From assembly GCF_001746835.1 (NCBI RefSeq), contig NZ_CP016094.1, positions 3,921,501 to 3,985,500 of the forward strand: a stretch of DNA of 64,000 nucleotides. The letters run 5' to 3'. Shown here piece by piece: positions 27,161 to 35,619 of this stretch. The position numbers were made by a program, and so were the translations under genes. Below the pieces are notes generated by a model. It saw only the letters and a list, made by a program, of their open reading frames with translations, was not told where the DNA came from and searched no databases. Positions within the stretch are counted from its first letter, which is position 1. Every line of letters starts with the position of its first letter. Source of the stretch: Lacunisphaera limnophila. Its GTDB lineage: Bacteria; Verrucomicrobiota; Verrucomicrobiia; Opitutales; Opitutaceae.

Positions 27161-27940
27161 TTAGAAGCGGAGGGAGGAACTGACATGCGAGCCGTGGATG
27201 GCCTCGTGGCAGCCGGCGGACCAGCAGGTGCCGCGGGAGAGGAAGGAGGCGTGGTCGCGGCCGCCGATCAGGATGACGCCGGGGGCGGTCTGCTGCTGGA
27301 AGTGACATTGCAGACAGAGGTTGGCGTTGCGCGCCTTCAGCATCTTGTCGTTGAGCGAGCCGTGGGGGCTGTGGCAGGTGATGCAGCCTTCGCGGGAGGC
27401 CTCGTGCTCGAACACGTAGGGGCCGCCTTGCTGCACGTGGCACTTCACGCAGGACTCGTTGAGCGCGGTGAAGTTGGTGCCGCCCTCGGAGATGGCGTCG
27501 CCGGTGTGCGGGCTGTGGCAGTCACTGCAGTTCATCTTGCCCTCGAGCACCGGGTGCGCGTTCGGCAGGGCGAACTCGCCGCGCTTGTCCAAGTGGCACT
27601 GGAAGCAGGTCTCGGGGGAATTCTTCGGGTTGACGATGTTGTCGCGCCCGCCGCCGGCCTTGGCGTGCAGGGAGCCGGCGCCGTGGCAGGACTCGCAACC
27701 GATGGCCTCGCCCTTCACGTCCTCGGCGAACAGCTTGGCGTGGGTCGCATCATGGAACTTGGAGGTCACGTCCTCGTGACACTGGGAGCATTTGCTGTCG
27801 CCGACGTAGGTGGCGCCCGCGATCGTGGGCGGCGCGACGACGGTGCGTTGCACGACAACACAGCCAACGAGGAACATTCCCCAGAGGGCGGTGCCGCCAA
27901 AAATCATCGTGGTTTTGGACCAGCTTGGTTTGTAGCTCAT
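27161..27940 (-). CDS. Octaheme periplasmic lipoprotein cytochrome (MtrA/PioA/OmaB/DmsE-like)
   Basis: Cytochrome half of the porin-cytochrome conduit, 259 aa. The N-terminal signal ends in a lipobox (GMFLVGC, Cys27), so it is probably lipid-anchored. Seven CXXCH motifs (CSQCH, CESCH, CFQCH, CSDCH, CVKCH, CITCH, CLQCH) are followed by a C-terminal CWSAGCH, a CX4CH spacing that may bind an eighth heme. Repeats such as CVKCHVQQGGPYVFEHE and CITCHSPHGSLNDKML fit the DmsE/MtrA family. MtrA and PioA have ten hemes; Geobacter OmaB has eight. It is the first gene of the minus-strand cluster, with 225 bp upstream before the next gene, where the main promoter should lie. Confidence 0.9.
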   Translation of the reverse strand: MSYKPSWSKTTMIFGGTALWGMFLVGCVVVQRTVVAPPTIAGATYVGDSKCSQCHEDVTSKFHDATHAKLFAEDVKGEAIGCESCHGAGSLHAKAGGGRDNIVNPKNSPETCFQCHLDKRGEFALPNAHPVLEGKMNCSDCHSPHTGDAISEGGTNFTALNESCVKCHVQQGGPYVFEHEASREGCITCHSPHGSLNDKMLKARNANLCLQCHFQQQTAPGVILIGGRDHASFLSRGTCWSAGCHEAIHGSHVSSSLRF

Positions 27941-28165
27941 GGTGAATTCTTGTCTAAGGTTGGGGGTATTTGGTGCAGTAAGCCTGATTGCTTGTGCGAC
28001 ATCATGTCAGAACATCGTCTAAAGGGCTGCGCATCTGTTGCGACCACGTGCGCAAGCCTTGTCAAAATATGCGCCACAAGGAACCCCATTCATCTGGGGT
28101 TTGTACCTCCATCCGGGTGGGCGATGCGAGCGGGTCACGATCGCCGGCCGTCAGGCGAAACCAGC

Positions 28166-29086
28166 CTATTGCTTCATCTCCGGGGGCGGCGCCTGGAGCG
28201 TCGCGTGGCCCGGGGCCACGGCCGTCAGATTGGGCGTCAGATCCGCCTCAATCCGGCCCGCCGCCCACTGCAGCATGCCGACCACCATCGCCTGAAAATA
28301 AGCACTGTCCCAGACGTCGTCCCGGTGACCCATCGCGTTGTAGGCGACGCGCCCCTGCCCGTGCGGCCGGGCCCATGCCAGCGGGTACGGCGGGCGCGCA
28401 TAATCGGTGCCTTCCATCCCGGCCGTCTGCATCACCAGCAGCACGTGGAGATCGGGCGCGAAATCCTTCAGCGTGTACCACTCCTCGTTGACGTTCAGCT
28501 CGGCCCCGGCCTCGCCGAAGCCGGGGAATTTCGGGTCGGTCACGGTCGCCTTCGCGACCTGCTGCGGACCGTGGCGGATGAACTCGCCGCCGAGCATCCG
28601 TGCGTAGGGATCCCCGCCCTCGCCATAGCTGCGGTAACGCGGAAGACGCCGCTGGTTGTTGCCGCCACCACGCTCGTGCGTGTGGAAGGTGTCGCTGCAA
28701 GCGTGCAGACCCACGAACCCGCCGCCCGCCGCCACATAGTCGAACAACGCGTGCAGGCCCGGATTCGTGATCCCCGGATGGCCGTCAGTCCCGGTGCTGG
28801 TCAGGTCGCCGCTCGTGTAGAACATCAGCGCATCAAACTGCGCCAGGTAGTCCTTGCTGAAGAGCGAGCCGTCCTTGCTGAAGGTGAATTCGATGCCGTG
28901 TTTCGCCCCGAGCGCCGTCAGCACGTTCTCCGAATAACTCGGCTTGCCCTCCGTCCACTTGACCACGCTGTGTTCGAAGCCGGAGGACTTCGTGAAATAC
29001 AGCACGCGCAGGGGCGCGGCGACGGCGGACAGGGCGGCCAGCCCAAAGGCCAGACCGATGAACAGACGGGGGGTACGGGGTTGCAT
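28166..29086 (-). CDS. ThuA-like domain protein, exported
   Basis: Type 1 glutamine amidotransferase-like (trehalose-utilization ThuA) fold protein of 306 aa. The start at ATG 29086 gives a signal peptide (RLFIGLAFGLAALSAVAAPL). Family features are the LRVLYFTKSSGFEHSVV opening, FDALMFYTSGDLT, GGGFVGLHACSDTF (equivalent of the nucleophile-elbow region), RHGPQQVAKATV and the C-terminal GRVAYNAMGHRDDVWDS. ThuA-like proteins are abundant in Verrucomicrobia and Planctomycetes and linked to sugar metabolism; the exact substrate is unknown. It is probably not part of the cytochrome unit because 225 bp separate them and its product has no heme motif. Confidence 0.82.
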   Translation of the reverse strand: MQPRTPRLFIGLAFGLAALSAVAAPLRVLYFTKSSGFEHSVVKWTEGKPSYSENVLTALGAKHGIEFTFSKDGSLFSKDYLAQFDALMFYTSGDLTSTGTDGHPGITNPGLHALFDYVAAGGGFVGLHACSDTFHTHERGGGNNQRRLPRYRSYGEGGDPYARMLGGEFIRHGPQQVAKATVTDPKFPGFGEAGAELNVNEEWYTLKDFAPDLHVLLVMQTAGMEGTDYARPPYPLAWARPHGQGRVAYNAMGHRDDVWDSAYFQAMVVGMLQWAAGRIEADLTPNLTAVAPGHATLQAPPPEMKQ

Positions 29087-29194
29087 CGGCGGCGATTGAA
29101 CCACCCCACCCCGCCGGTGCAACCGGCAATCCAAGGCCGCCGACTCCGTTCCCTCCTATTGCGGCGGGCATAGACCGCCGCGACAGGGAAAACA

Positions 29195-30109
29195 TCACAC
29201 GTCACACACGCGCACGCCGTGCTGTAACGCCGCGAGGGCCGCGGCCGTTTCCCGGGCGCGAGGAATGAACTCCTGGCCGACATAACCCTGATAACCCGTC
29301 TCCACGATCGCCCGCATGATCGCCGGATAGAACAGCTCCTGGTTCTCATCGAGCTCGTTGCGGCCGGGGACGCCGGCCGTGTGATAATGCCCAATGTACT
29401 GATGGTGCCGGCGGATCGTGGCGATCACATCGCCCTCCATGATCTGCATGTGGTAGATGTCGTAGAGCAGCTTCAGGCGCTCCGAGCCGGCCCGCCGGCA
29501 AAGTTCGACGCCCCACTCCGTCCGGTCGCACATGTAGTCGGCGTGGTTCACGCGGCTGTTGAGTAGCTCCATGACGACATTCACGCCCAGCTTCTCGGCG
29601 AGAGGCAGGATCCGCTTCAGACCGATCACACAATTCTCCAGCCCCTGGGCGTCGGACATGCCGGCGCGGTTGCCGGAAAAACAGATCACGCTCGGATACC
29701 CGGCCTCGGCCGCCGCCTGCAGCTGCGCCTCGTAGGCCGGCACCAGCGCATCGTGGTACTCCAGGCGGTTCCACGCGTGCGAGATCCCGCCGACCGACAG
29801 GTTACCGACCTTGGCGGTCGGGTTGGTCACCATGGCGCAGATCAGCCCGTGTTTCTTGAGCGTGGGAAAATCCTTCGGGCCGAGCAGCTCCACCGACTTC
29901 AGCCCCATGCCCGCGGCCGCGGCGCACAGCTCGTCGAGGGGCATGCCGCGAAAACACCACTGGCAGACCGACTGCTTGATCCGGCCCTTGGGCGCGGTAG
30001 ACGGAACGGCGGCAACTTCGGATGCCTGCAGCAGGCCGAGGCCGCTGGCGAGGACGGTGCCGGCGCCCAGCTGTTTCAACGCGGTGCGACGGGAGACGGG
30101 GTAGGTCAT
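29195..30109 (-). CDS. Tat-exported TIM-barrel isomerase (hydroxypyruvate isomerase-like)
   Basis: Xylose isomerase-like TIM barrel of 304 aa with a twin-arginine signal (VSRRTALKQLGAGTVLASGL). The barrel shows the acidic metal ligands of the Hyi family: VVMELLNSR (Glu), LLYDIYHMQIMEGD (Asp/His), and GQEFIPR near the end (Glu). KQSVCQWCFRGMPLDEL and GLKSVELLGPKDFPTLKKHG open the barrel. It probably isomerises a small hydroxy-keto acid or sugar. The Tat signal places it outside the cytoplasm, which is common for this group in Verrucomicrobia and Planctomycetes but unlike E. coli Hyi. The ThuA-like gene follows on the same strand after 108 bp. Confidence 0.85.
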   Translation of the reverse strand: MTYPVSRRTALKQLGAGTVLASGLGLLQASEVAAVPSTAPKGRIKQSVCQWCFRGMPLDELCAAAAGMGLKSVELLGPKDFPTLKKHGLICAMVTNPTAKVGNLSVGGISHAWNRLEYHDALVPAYEAQLQAAAEAGYPSVICFSGNRAGMSDAQGLENCVIGLKRILPLAEKLGVNVVMELLNSRVNHADYMCDRTEWGVELCRRAGSERLKLLYDIYHMQIMEGDVIATIRRHHQYIGHYHTAGVPGRNELDENQELFYPAIMRAIVETGYQGYVGQEFIPRARETAAALAALQHGVRVCDV

Positions 30110-30174
30110 CCCACCAACCTAGGACGATCCGCCCGTCCAACGCAACCGCGCGTTGGCCGGACCGCTTCGGACCG

Positions 30175-31356
30175 TCAGCCCCGGCACAGCGCCGCGAGCC
30201 GCCCCACGCCTTCCCGAATGCGCTCCGGGGTGGCGTTGGAATAGTTCAGCCGCAGGAAATTCCGGCCGCCCTCCGCGGGGAAAAAGTCCCGCCCGGGGAC
30301 AAAGGCCACCTTGTTCCGGATCGCCCGCTGCAGCAGCTCCAGGGCGTCGAGCTGGTCCGGCCCGGTGATCCAGAGGAACATCCCGCCCTCGGGCTTCGTC
30401 CAGCTGAAGCCCGGCGGCATCGCGCTCCGCAGGGCGCCGTCGAGCACCTCGTAACGCTCGCCGTAGGCCCGGCGGATCTTCTCCAAATGCGCCGCCTGGT
30501 CGTGCCGCGTCAGGTAGGTGTAGGCCACGAGCTGGTCGAAGCTCGAGGTGTGCAGGTCGGAGGCCTGCTTGAGGATGAGCATCCGGCTGAAGACCTCCGG
30601 CGGCGCCACCACCCAGCCCAGCCGCAGGCCGGGGGCGATCGTCTTGGAAAACGTGCTCGCATACATCACCCGCCCGGCCTCGTCCCAATGTTTCACCGGG
30701 GGAATCTCGGTGCCCCGGTAGCGCAACTTGCCGTACGGGTCGTCCTCCATCACCATGAGGTTGTGCTCGGCCGCGATCCGCGCGAGCGCCTGGCGGCGGG
30801 CCGCCGAGAGCGTGATGCCCGTGGGATTCTGGAAATTCGGGATCGTGTAGAGGAACTTCGGCCGGTGCTGGCGGATCAGTTCGGGCAGCGCCTCCGGGAT
30901 CAGGCCGTGCTCATCCGTCGGCACCGGCACAAACTTCGCCTCGAAGGTCTGGAACGCCTGGATCGCCGCGAGGTAGGTGGGGTTCTCCGTCAACACCACG
31001 TCGCCCGGGTTCAGGAACAGCTTGCCCGCCAGGTCGAGCACCTGCTGCGAGCCGTTGGTCACGAGCACGTCATCCGCGGCGGCCTTGATCCCGCGTCGCG
31101 CCATCTCCTCGGCGATCCACCCACGCAGCAACGGGTACCCCTCGCTCTGGCCGTATTGGAGGGCCCGGCTGCCATGCTCCGCCAGCACCTCGTCGGCCGC
31201 GGCGCGCACCTCCGCCACCGGGAACAGTTCCGGCGCGGGCAGGCCGCCGGCAAAGGAGATCACGTCGGGCTGCGCCGTGACCTTGAGGATTTCGCGGATC
31301 GTCGAGGGGCGCATCTGGTCCATGCGACGGGCGAAGAGCGGGAGAGGATCGGACAT
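30175..31356 (-). CDS. PLP-dependent aminotransferase, class I (LysN/2-aminoadipate type)
   Basis: Fold-type I aminotransferase of 393 aa. It starts MSDPLPLFARRMDQMRPS. Motifs are ISFAGGLPAPELFP and ALQYGQSEGYPLLRGWIAEE near the N-terminus, the substrate/PLP segment LYTIPNFQNPTGITLS, and the Schiff-base Lys in YASTFSKTIAPGLRLGW. These match the group containing LysN/2-aminoadipate and broad-specificity aromatic or branched-chain aminotransferases, which is MocR-related but has no HTH domain here. The exact amino acid cannot be read. It is a single gene; recN lies downstream on the same strand after 176 bp. Confidence 0.86.
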   Translation of the reverse strand: MSDPLPLFARRMDQMRPSTIREILKVTAQPDVISFAGGLPAPELFPVAEVRAAADEVLAEHGSRALQYGQSEGYPLLRGWIAEEMARRGIKAAADDVLVTNGSQQVLDLAGKLFLNPGDVVLTENPTYLAAIQAFQTFEAKFVPVPTDEHGLIPEALPELIRQHRPKFLYTIPNFQNPTGITLSAARRQALARIAAEHNLMVMEDDPYGKLRYRGTEIPPVKHWDEAGRVMYASTFSKTIAPGLRLGWVVAPPEVFSRMLILKQASDLHTSSFDQLVAYTYLTRHDQAAHLEKIRRAYGERYEVLDGALRSAMPPGFSWTKPEGGMFLWITGPDQLDALELLQRAIRNKVAFVPGRDFFPAEGGRNFLRLNYSNATPERIREGVGRLAALCRG

Positions 31357-31477
31357 GGCCCTAACGCATCATATTCCCCCGCGGCGCGCCAGCCCCGTAT
31401 CACCACAGCCGCGGCAAAAATTAAGTCATAGCTGCCCGGGATCGGTGCAGCTCCTTGGCCAGGTGGGCGGCCAGCTC

Positions 31478-31517
31478 GCTGGCGCCACGCGGGCGGCATC
31501 CGGTTCGTGGCGCCAGC
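31478..31517. repeat. 12-bp inverted repeat downstream of recN
   Basis: GCTGGCGCCACG (31478-31489) and CGTGGCGCCAGC (31506-31517) form a perfect inverted repeat with a 16-nt loop, 16 bp after the recN stop and within the recN-aminotransferase gap. No T run follows, so it is a weak candidate terminator; it may be a REP-type palindrome. Nothing else was seen in this gap. Confidence 0.5.
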
Positions 31518-31532
31518 AGGCTCGCCACCCCC

Positions 31533-33200
31533 TCACCCCCGCAACTTCAGGAGTTCCTCCGCGTGGGCCTGCGCACTCTTGGCGCTGCGGTCACCCAGCA
31601 TGCGGGCAAGCTCCCCCACCCGCTCCTTGCGGCTGCCATGGATCGACTCGATGCTGACCGCGGCGCGGTCGCCGCTCTGGTCCTTCGTCACGAGAAAATG
31701 ATTCGCCGCCTGCGCCGCCACCTGCGGCAGATGGGTCACGCACAGCACCTGGTGGCGCTCCGCGATATCGGCCATCTTCTCCCCCACGATGCGGCCGATT
31801 TCACCGCCCACGTTGGCATCGACCTCGTCAAAGACCAGCAGCGGCACGTCGTCGATCTCGGCCAGCACGGCCTTGAGCCCGAGCATCACGCGGGCCAGCT
31901 CGCCACTCGACGCGATGCGGTGGAGCGGCAGCGGCGCCTCGCCGACATTGGGGGAAAACAGGAACTCCACGCCCCCGTCGCCGTGCGGGCCGGGCGCAGG
32001 CAGCGGGATGAGCTGCACCCGGAAATCCGCCTTCTTGAAGCCGAGCTGCACGATCACGCGTGCCGCCACCTTCGCGAGCTGCTGCGCCGCCTTCTCGCGC
32101 GTGGCACGGAGCTCGGCCGCCGCCTGCCGCACGGCCTTTTCCGCCGCCGCGATCTCCCGGTCCAGCCGCGCCAGCGAGCCCTCGACGTCACCCTGCAGCT
32201 CCAGCCGGCGGCGCATCTCGTAGCCCGCGGCGACCACCGTCTCGACTTTCGCCCCGTGCTTCCGCTTCAGCTCGAGCCAGGCATTCATCTTCGTCTGCAG
32301 CGCCTCGGCCTGCTCCGGGTCGAAATTCAGCGAGGTGGCCAGCGAGGAAAACTCCGCGTCCAGGTCACCCAGCTCGAGGGAGGCCGACTGCAGGCGGTCG
32401 GCCAGCGGCTTGCTGGAGGCATCAAAGGCCTCAAGCTGCCGCGCGTCCCGCAGCAGTGCCGACAACTGCCCCAGCAATCCTTCCTCGCCGCTCAGGCCAT
32501 GGCTGAGCCGGGCGGCCAGCTGCACGATCTCCTGCGCGCTTTGCTGGCGCTGGAAATCCCGTTCCAAGGCCCCGATCGCCTCCTCGGTCAGCTCCAGGGC
32601 GTCAATCTTCGCCAGCTGCAGCTTCAAAAACTCGATCTGGTCGGGTGAGAGCTTGTCGGCACCGGCCAGCCGCTCGCGTTCCGCGATGAGGTCGCGCCAG
32701 AGGCCGTACCGTGCCTGGTACTGCTCCAGGACCCCGCTGTTGCGGGCAAACAGATCCAGCAGTTCGCGCTGGCCGTTTTCCTTCAGCAGGCGGCGCGGTT
32801 CGCCGGGACCGTGGAAATCGATCCACTGCGCGCCCAGCTCCTGCAGGGCGCTGAGGGTGGCGAGCCCGCCGTTGACGGAGAGCTTCGGCGCCTTCTCGCG
32901 CGGGAGGCTGCGTTTGATGATCAGCACGCCATCGTCACAGGCCGGCAAGCTCAGGTTGGCCAGCACCATGTCCAGCCGCCGGGTGTCGGCGAAAAACAAC
33001 GCGGCCTCCACCTCACAGGCGTCCGCCCCCTGGCGGATGATCGTCTTGTCGGCCCGGGCCCCGGCCAGCAGCGAGAGCGCCCCCAGGAGGATGCTCTTGC
33101 CCGCCCCCGTCTCCCCCGTCACCGCCGTGAACCCCGCCTCAAAATCCAGTTCGACCTCATGCAGGAGGGCGAGATTGCGGATGCGGAGCGATTGGAGCAT
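31533..33200 (-). CDS. recN: DNA repair protein RecN
   Basis: SMC-like ATPase acting in double-strand-break repair (555 aa). The N-terminal MLQSLRIRNLALLHEVELDF leads to a Walker A GETGAGKSILLGAL at about residues 31-44. A long coiled-coil centre (about 150-370) follows, then the C-terminal lobe with the ABC signature region (ASSGELARVMLGLKAVLA), Walker B LLVFDEVDANVGG and VLCVTHLPQVAAQA. Length and domain order are normal. The ATG at 33200 lies 141 bp from the divergent tRNA-Val. Confidence 0.96.
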   Translation of the reverse strand: MLQSLRIRNLALLHEVELDFEAGFTAVTGETGAGKSILLGALSLLAGARADKTIIRQGADACEVEAALFFADTRRLDMVLANLSLPACDDGVLIIKRSLPREKAPKLSVNGGLATLSALQELGAQWIDFHGPGEPRRLLKENGQRELLDLFARNSGVLEQYQARYGLWRDLIAERERLAGADKLSPDQIEFLKLQLAKIDALELTEEAIGALERDFQRQQSAQEIVQLAARLSHGLSGEEGLLGQLSALLRDARQLEAFDASSKPLADRLQSASLELGDLDAEFSSLATSLNFDPEQAEALQTKMNAWLELKRKHGAKVETVVAAGYEMRRRLELQGDVEGSLARLDREIAAAEKAVRQAAAELRATREKAAQQLAKVAARVIVQLGFKKADFRVQLIPLPAPGPHGDGGVEFLFSPNVGEAPLPLHRIASSGELARVMLGLKAVLAEIDDVPLLVFDEVDANVGGEIGRIVGEKMADIAERHQVLCVTHLPQVAAQAANHFLVTKDQSGDRAAVSIESIHGSRKERVGELARMLGDRSAKSAQAHAEELLKLRG

Positions 33201-33341
33201 TTTCTAATCACGAATGGACACGAATTAACACAAATTCAAGCACCGCAGCGCCCCCCGGGCAACCCTCCTGACATATTCTGCCGTGCCCCCAGATTTATCC
33301 TTGCACCACCCCCGTCGAACCATTCACTCCTGCCTCTTTGC

Positions 33342-33418
33342 GGACCTTTAGCTCAGTTGGTTAGAGCGTTTCGTTGACATCGAAAAGGTCACTGGTTCGA
33401 GTCCAGTAAGGTCCACCA
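33342..33418 (+). tRNA. tRNA-Val (anticodon GAC)
   Basis: 77-nt cloverleaf: acceptor GGACCTT/AAGGTCC, D stem GCTC/GAGC, anticodon stem TTTCG/CGAAA around loop TTGACAT (anticodon GAC), T stem ACTGG/CCAGT around TTCGAGT, discriminator A and encoded CCA (33416-33418). Decodes GUC. Confidence 0.97.
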
Positions 33419-33747
33419 TCCTTCGCCTTCGTGTACCGAAGGGGAGCATGATTCCGCAGGTTTTCCGTTAGAAGACATTGGGTATCATCGTCAGGCCGGG
33501 CTACGGATGGCAGGCCAGTCTTCGCCCTTTGGGCTACGACTCGGCAAGCCGCAAAAAGGTACTCCTGGTTTTCATCCAGCAACCGATTGTTACGGCGAAG
33601 ACTGCCGCGCCGAAGCGCAGCGAAGGCGGTCCCGCTCGATCCCCAGCCAGCCCCCGGTGTCCACCGGACGCCCAGCCCCCGCACCCGCCTGTTTCGAGGC
33701 TGGATAAAGCTTTCCCCGCGGGGCCCTCTTTCCCTACGCTGCACCTG
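33419..33747. other. 329-bp gene-free region after tRNA-Val with inverted repeat
   Basis: No convincing gene. It holds a perfect 11-bp inverted repeat, CAGTCTTCGCC (33516-33526) and GGCGAAGACTG (33594-33604), and palindromic GC-rich stretches (CGCCGAAGCGCAGCGAAGGCGG around 33610). The short ORFs through it look like chance. Its position directly at a tRNA 3' end suggests the residue of an integrated element or a REP-type repeat, but no integrase or second tRNA-end copy is visible. Confidence 0.45.
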
Positions 33748-35616
33748 ATGGAACCCAGCGTCCCCACGACCGCTCCCGACAGCGCCCAGCGCGTCGAAGC
33801 CGAATTGGTCCGCCAGGGTTACGCGGATCTGCCCGCCGGACTCGGGGCCACCGTGCTTGCCACGGGCGGCCTCGCCTGGGTCGCAGCCAAGCCCGACACC
33901 GGGAACCTCGTCTGGGTCTGGTTGGGCCTGATGACCCTCCTGAGCGCCAGCCGCGGCCTCTCCGTCTACCTCTACCGCCGCACCGCCCACGGTCCGGGGC
34001 GCCACCGGCCGTGGAACCGCCTCTTCATCCTGGGCTCGGCCCTGGCTGGCCTCGGCTGGGGCTTCGCCGCCTGGGTCTTCTACCCGATCCTCTCCGTCGA
34101 GGAACTGCCGCTGCTGATCCTCATCGTGGCCGGCATCACCGCCGGTGCCACCCGCTCCCTCGGGCCGAACCTCCCCGCCTGCTGGGCCTTCCAACTCCTG
34201 AGCATGGCCCCGCTTATCGCCCGCATGCTCCAGGGCGGCGGCACCGCCCATTCCATCATGGGCGTGCTGGCCGTGCTCTACACGGCCTTCCTCATCGCCA
34301 TGGGCCGGAGCTACCACCGCAGCCTCAGCAACTCCCAGCGCCTCGGCTTCGAGTTCGCCGATCTCGCCGCCGAGCTGCGCGAGGAGAAAATCCAGATCGA
34401 CGCCCTCAACCGCGACCTGATCGAGGAGGTCGCCTCCCGCCGCCAGGTCGAAGCCGAGCTGCGCGCCGCCAAGGAGCGCGCCGAGGCCGCCAACCAGGCC
34501 AAGGGCGAGTTCCTCGCCACCATGAGCCACGAGATCCGCACGCCGATGAACGGCATCCTCGGCATGCTCGACCTGCTCAACACCCCCGCCCTCACCCCCG
34601 CCCAACGCGAACAGGTCGACACCGCCGCCGCTTCCGCCGACTCCCTCCTTCGCTTGCTCAACGACATCCTCGACTTCTCCAAGATCGAGAGCGGCCGGCT
34701 CGACTTCGAATCCATCCCGTTCCGGCCCGCCGCCGTCGCCGAGGACACCCTCGACCTCCTCCGGCCCCGCGCCGCCGCCAAATCCCTCGAACTCGACTTC
34801 GCCGCCGAGCCCGCCGCCCGCCTGCGCGTCCTCGGCGACCCCATGCGTTTCCGCCAGGTGCTGCTCAATCTCGTCGGCAACGCCGTGAAATTCTCCGAAC
34901 ACGGTCAGGTCGGCCTCCAACTCCTCGGCGCCGAGGCCGAGCCCGGCCGCGTGCGCCTGACCGTCCGCGTGCGCGACCACGGCATCGGCATGAGTGAGGA
35001 AACCCGCGCGCGCCTCTTCGAGCCGTTCCGTCAGGCCGACAGTTCCATGAGCCGCCGCTACGGTGGCTCCGGCCTCGGCCTCGCCATCTCGCAGAAACTG
35101 GTCGAGGGCATGGGCGGCCAGATCACCGCCCGCAGCGAACTTGGGCAGGGCTCCCTTTTTGAATTCACCCTGACGCTGCCCACCGCGAAGGAACGCAACA
35201 CCCCGCTCCCCTTCGCCGTCAACTCCACCCTCCCGAAGCAATTCGACGCCCGTATCCTCGTGGTGGAGGACGACGTCGTGAACCAGCGCGTCATCACCCT
35301 GATGCTCCAGCGCCTCGGCCTGCACTGCCAAGTGGTGCCCGACGGCCCGTCCGCCCTCAACGCGCTCGAGGCCGGCGCCTGGGATCTCGTCTTCATGGAC
35401 TGCCAGCTGCCCGGCATCGACGGTCTCGAGACCACGCGCCGCGCCCGCCTCATGCTCGGCGGCCGCGAACTGCCCATCGTCGCCCTCACCGCCAACGCCC
35501 GCGCCGAGGACCGCACCGCCTGCCTCGCCTCGGGCATGGATGACTTCCTCGCCAAGCCCGTCCGCTCCGACGCCCTCCAGACCTGCCTCGCCCGCTGGCT
35601 CCACCCGGCGTCCTGA
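33748..35616 (+). CDS. Hybrid histidine kinase with C-terminal receiver domain
   Basis: Membrane sensor kinase of 622 aa. Start ATG 33748 (MEPSVPTTAPDSAQRVEAEL); the frame is open 90 codons upstream through the repeat region and that part is not protein-like. Several helices (about 30-190) form a membrane sensor without an obvious extracellular loop. A coiled coil follows, then HisKA (MSHEIRTPMNGILGML, His261), HATPase boxes (LLNLVGNAVKFS, RDHGIGMSEETRARLFEPF, GGSGLGLAIS), and a receiver with phospho-acceptor Asp551 (LVFMDCQLPGIDG) and Lys in FLAKPVRSDAL. The signal is unknown. The lone receiver at 40937-41362 is a possible partner. Confidence 0.92.
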   Translation: MEPSVPTTAPDSAQRVEAELVRQGYADLPAGLGATVLATGGLAWVAAKPDTGNLVWVWLGLMTLLSASRGLSVYLYRRTAHGPGRHRPWNRLFILGSALAGLGWGFAAWVFYPILSVEELPLLILIVAGITAGATRSLGPNLPACWAFQLLSMAPLIARMLQGGGTAHSIMGVLAVLYTAFLIAMGRSYHRSLSNSQRLGFEFADLAAELREEKIQIDALNRDLIEEVASRRQVEAELRAAKERAEAANQAKGEFLATMSHEIRTPMNGILGMLDLLNTPALTPAQREQVDTAAASADSLLRLLNDILDFSKIESGRLDFESIPFRPAAVAEDTLDLLRPRAAAKSLELDFAAEPAARLRVLGDPMRFRQVLLNLVGNAVKFSEHGQVGLQLLGAEAEPGRVRLTVRVRDHGIGMSEETRARLFEPFRQADSSMSRRYGGSGLGLAISQKLVEGMGGQITARSELGQGSLFEFTLTLPTAKERNTPLPFAVNSTLPKQFDARILVVEDDVVNQRVITLMLQRLGLHCQVVPDGPSALNALEAGAWDLVFMDCQLPGIDGLETTRRARLMLGGRELPIVALTANARAEDRTACLASGMDDFLAKPVRSDALQTCLARWLHPAS

Positions 35617-35619
35617 GCC

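Noticed and set aside
28037-28065. Sigma-70 promoter with TTGACA (minus strand, 28060-28065)
   Set aside because: No acceptable -10 hexamer at 16-18 bp spacing (the site reads CGCAAC).
27941-28165. cGAMP/c-di-GMP (GEMM) riboswitch upstream of the octaheme gene, as in Geobacter
   Set aside because: No GEMM core (GACGCAAAG-type or GGGCAAACC-type segments) found on the minus strand in this leader; only a 6-bp hairpin near 28083-28100.
25472-29173. 1233-codon open frame on the plus strand across the cytochrome/porin genes
   Set aside because: It is the antisense shadow of GC-rich genes. Its translation is Gly/Ala/Val/Arg-rich without motifs, while the minus strand has clear porin and heme motifs.
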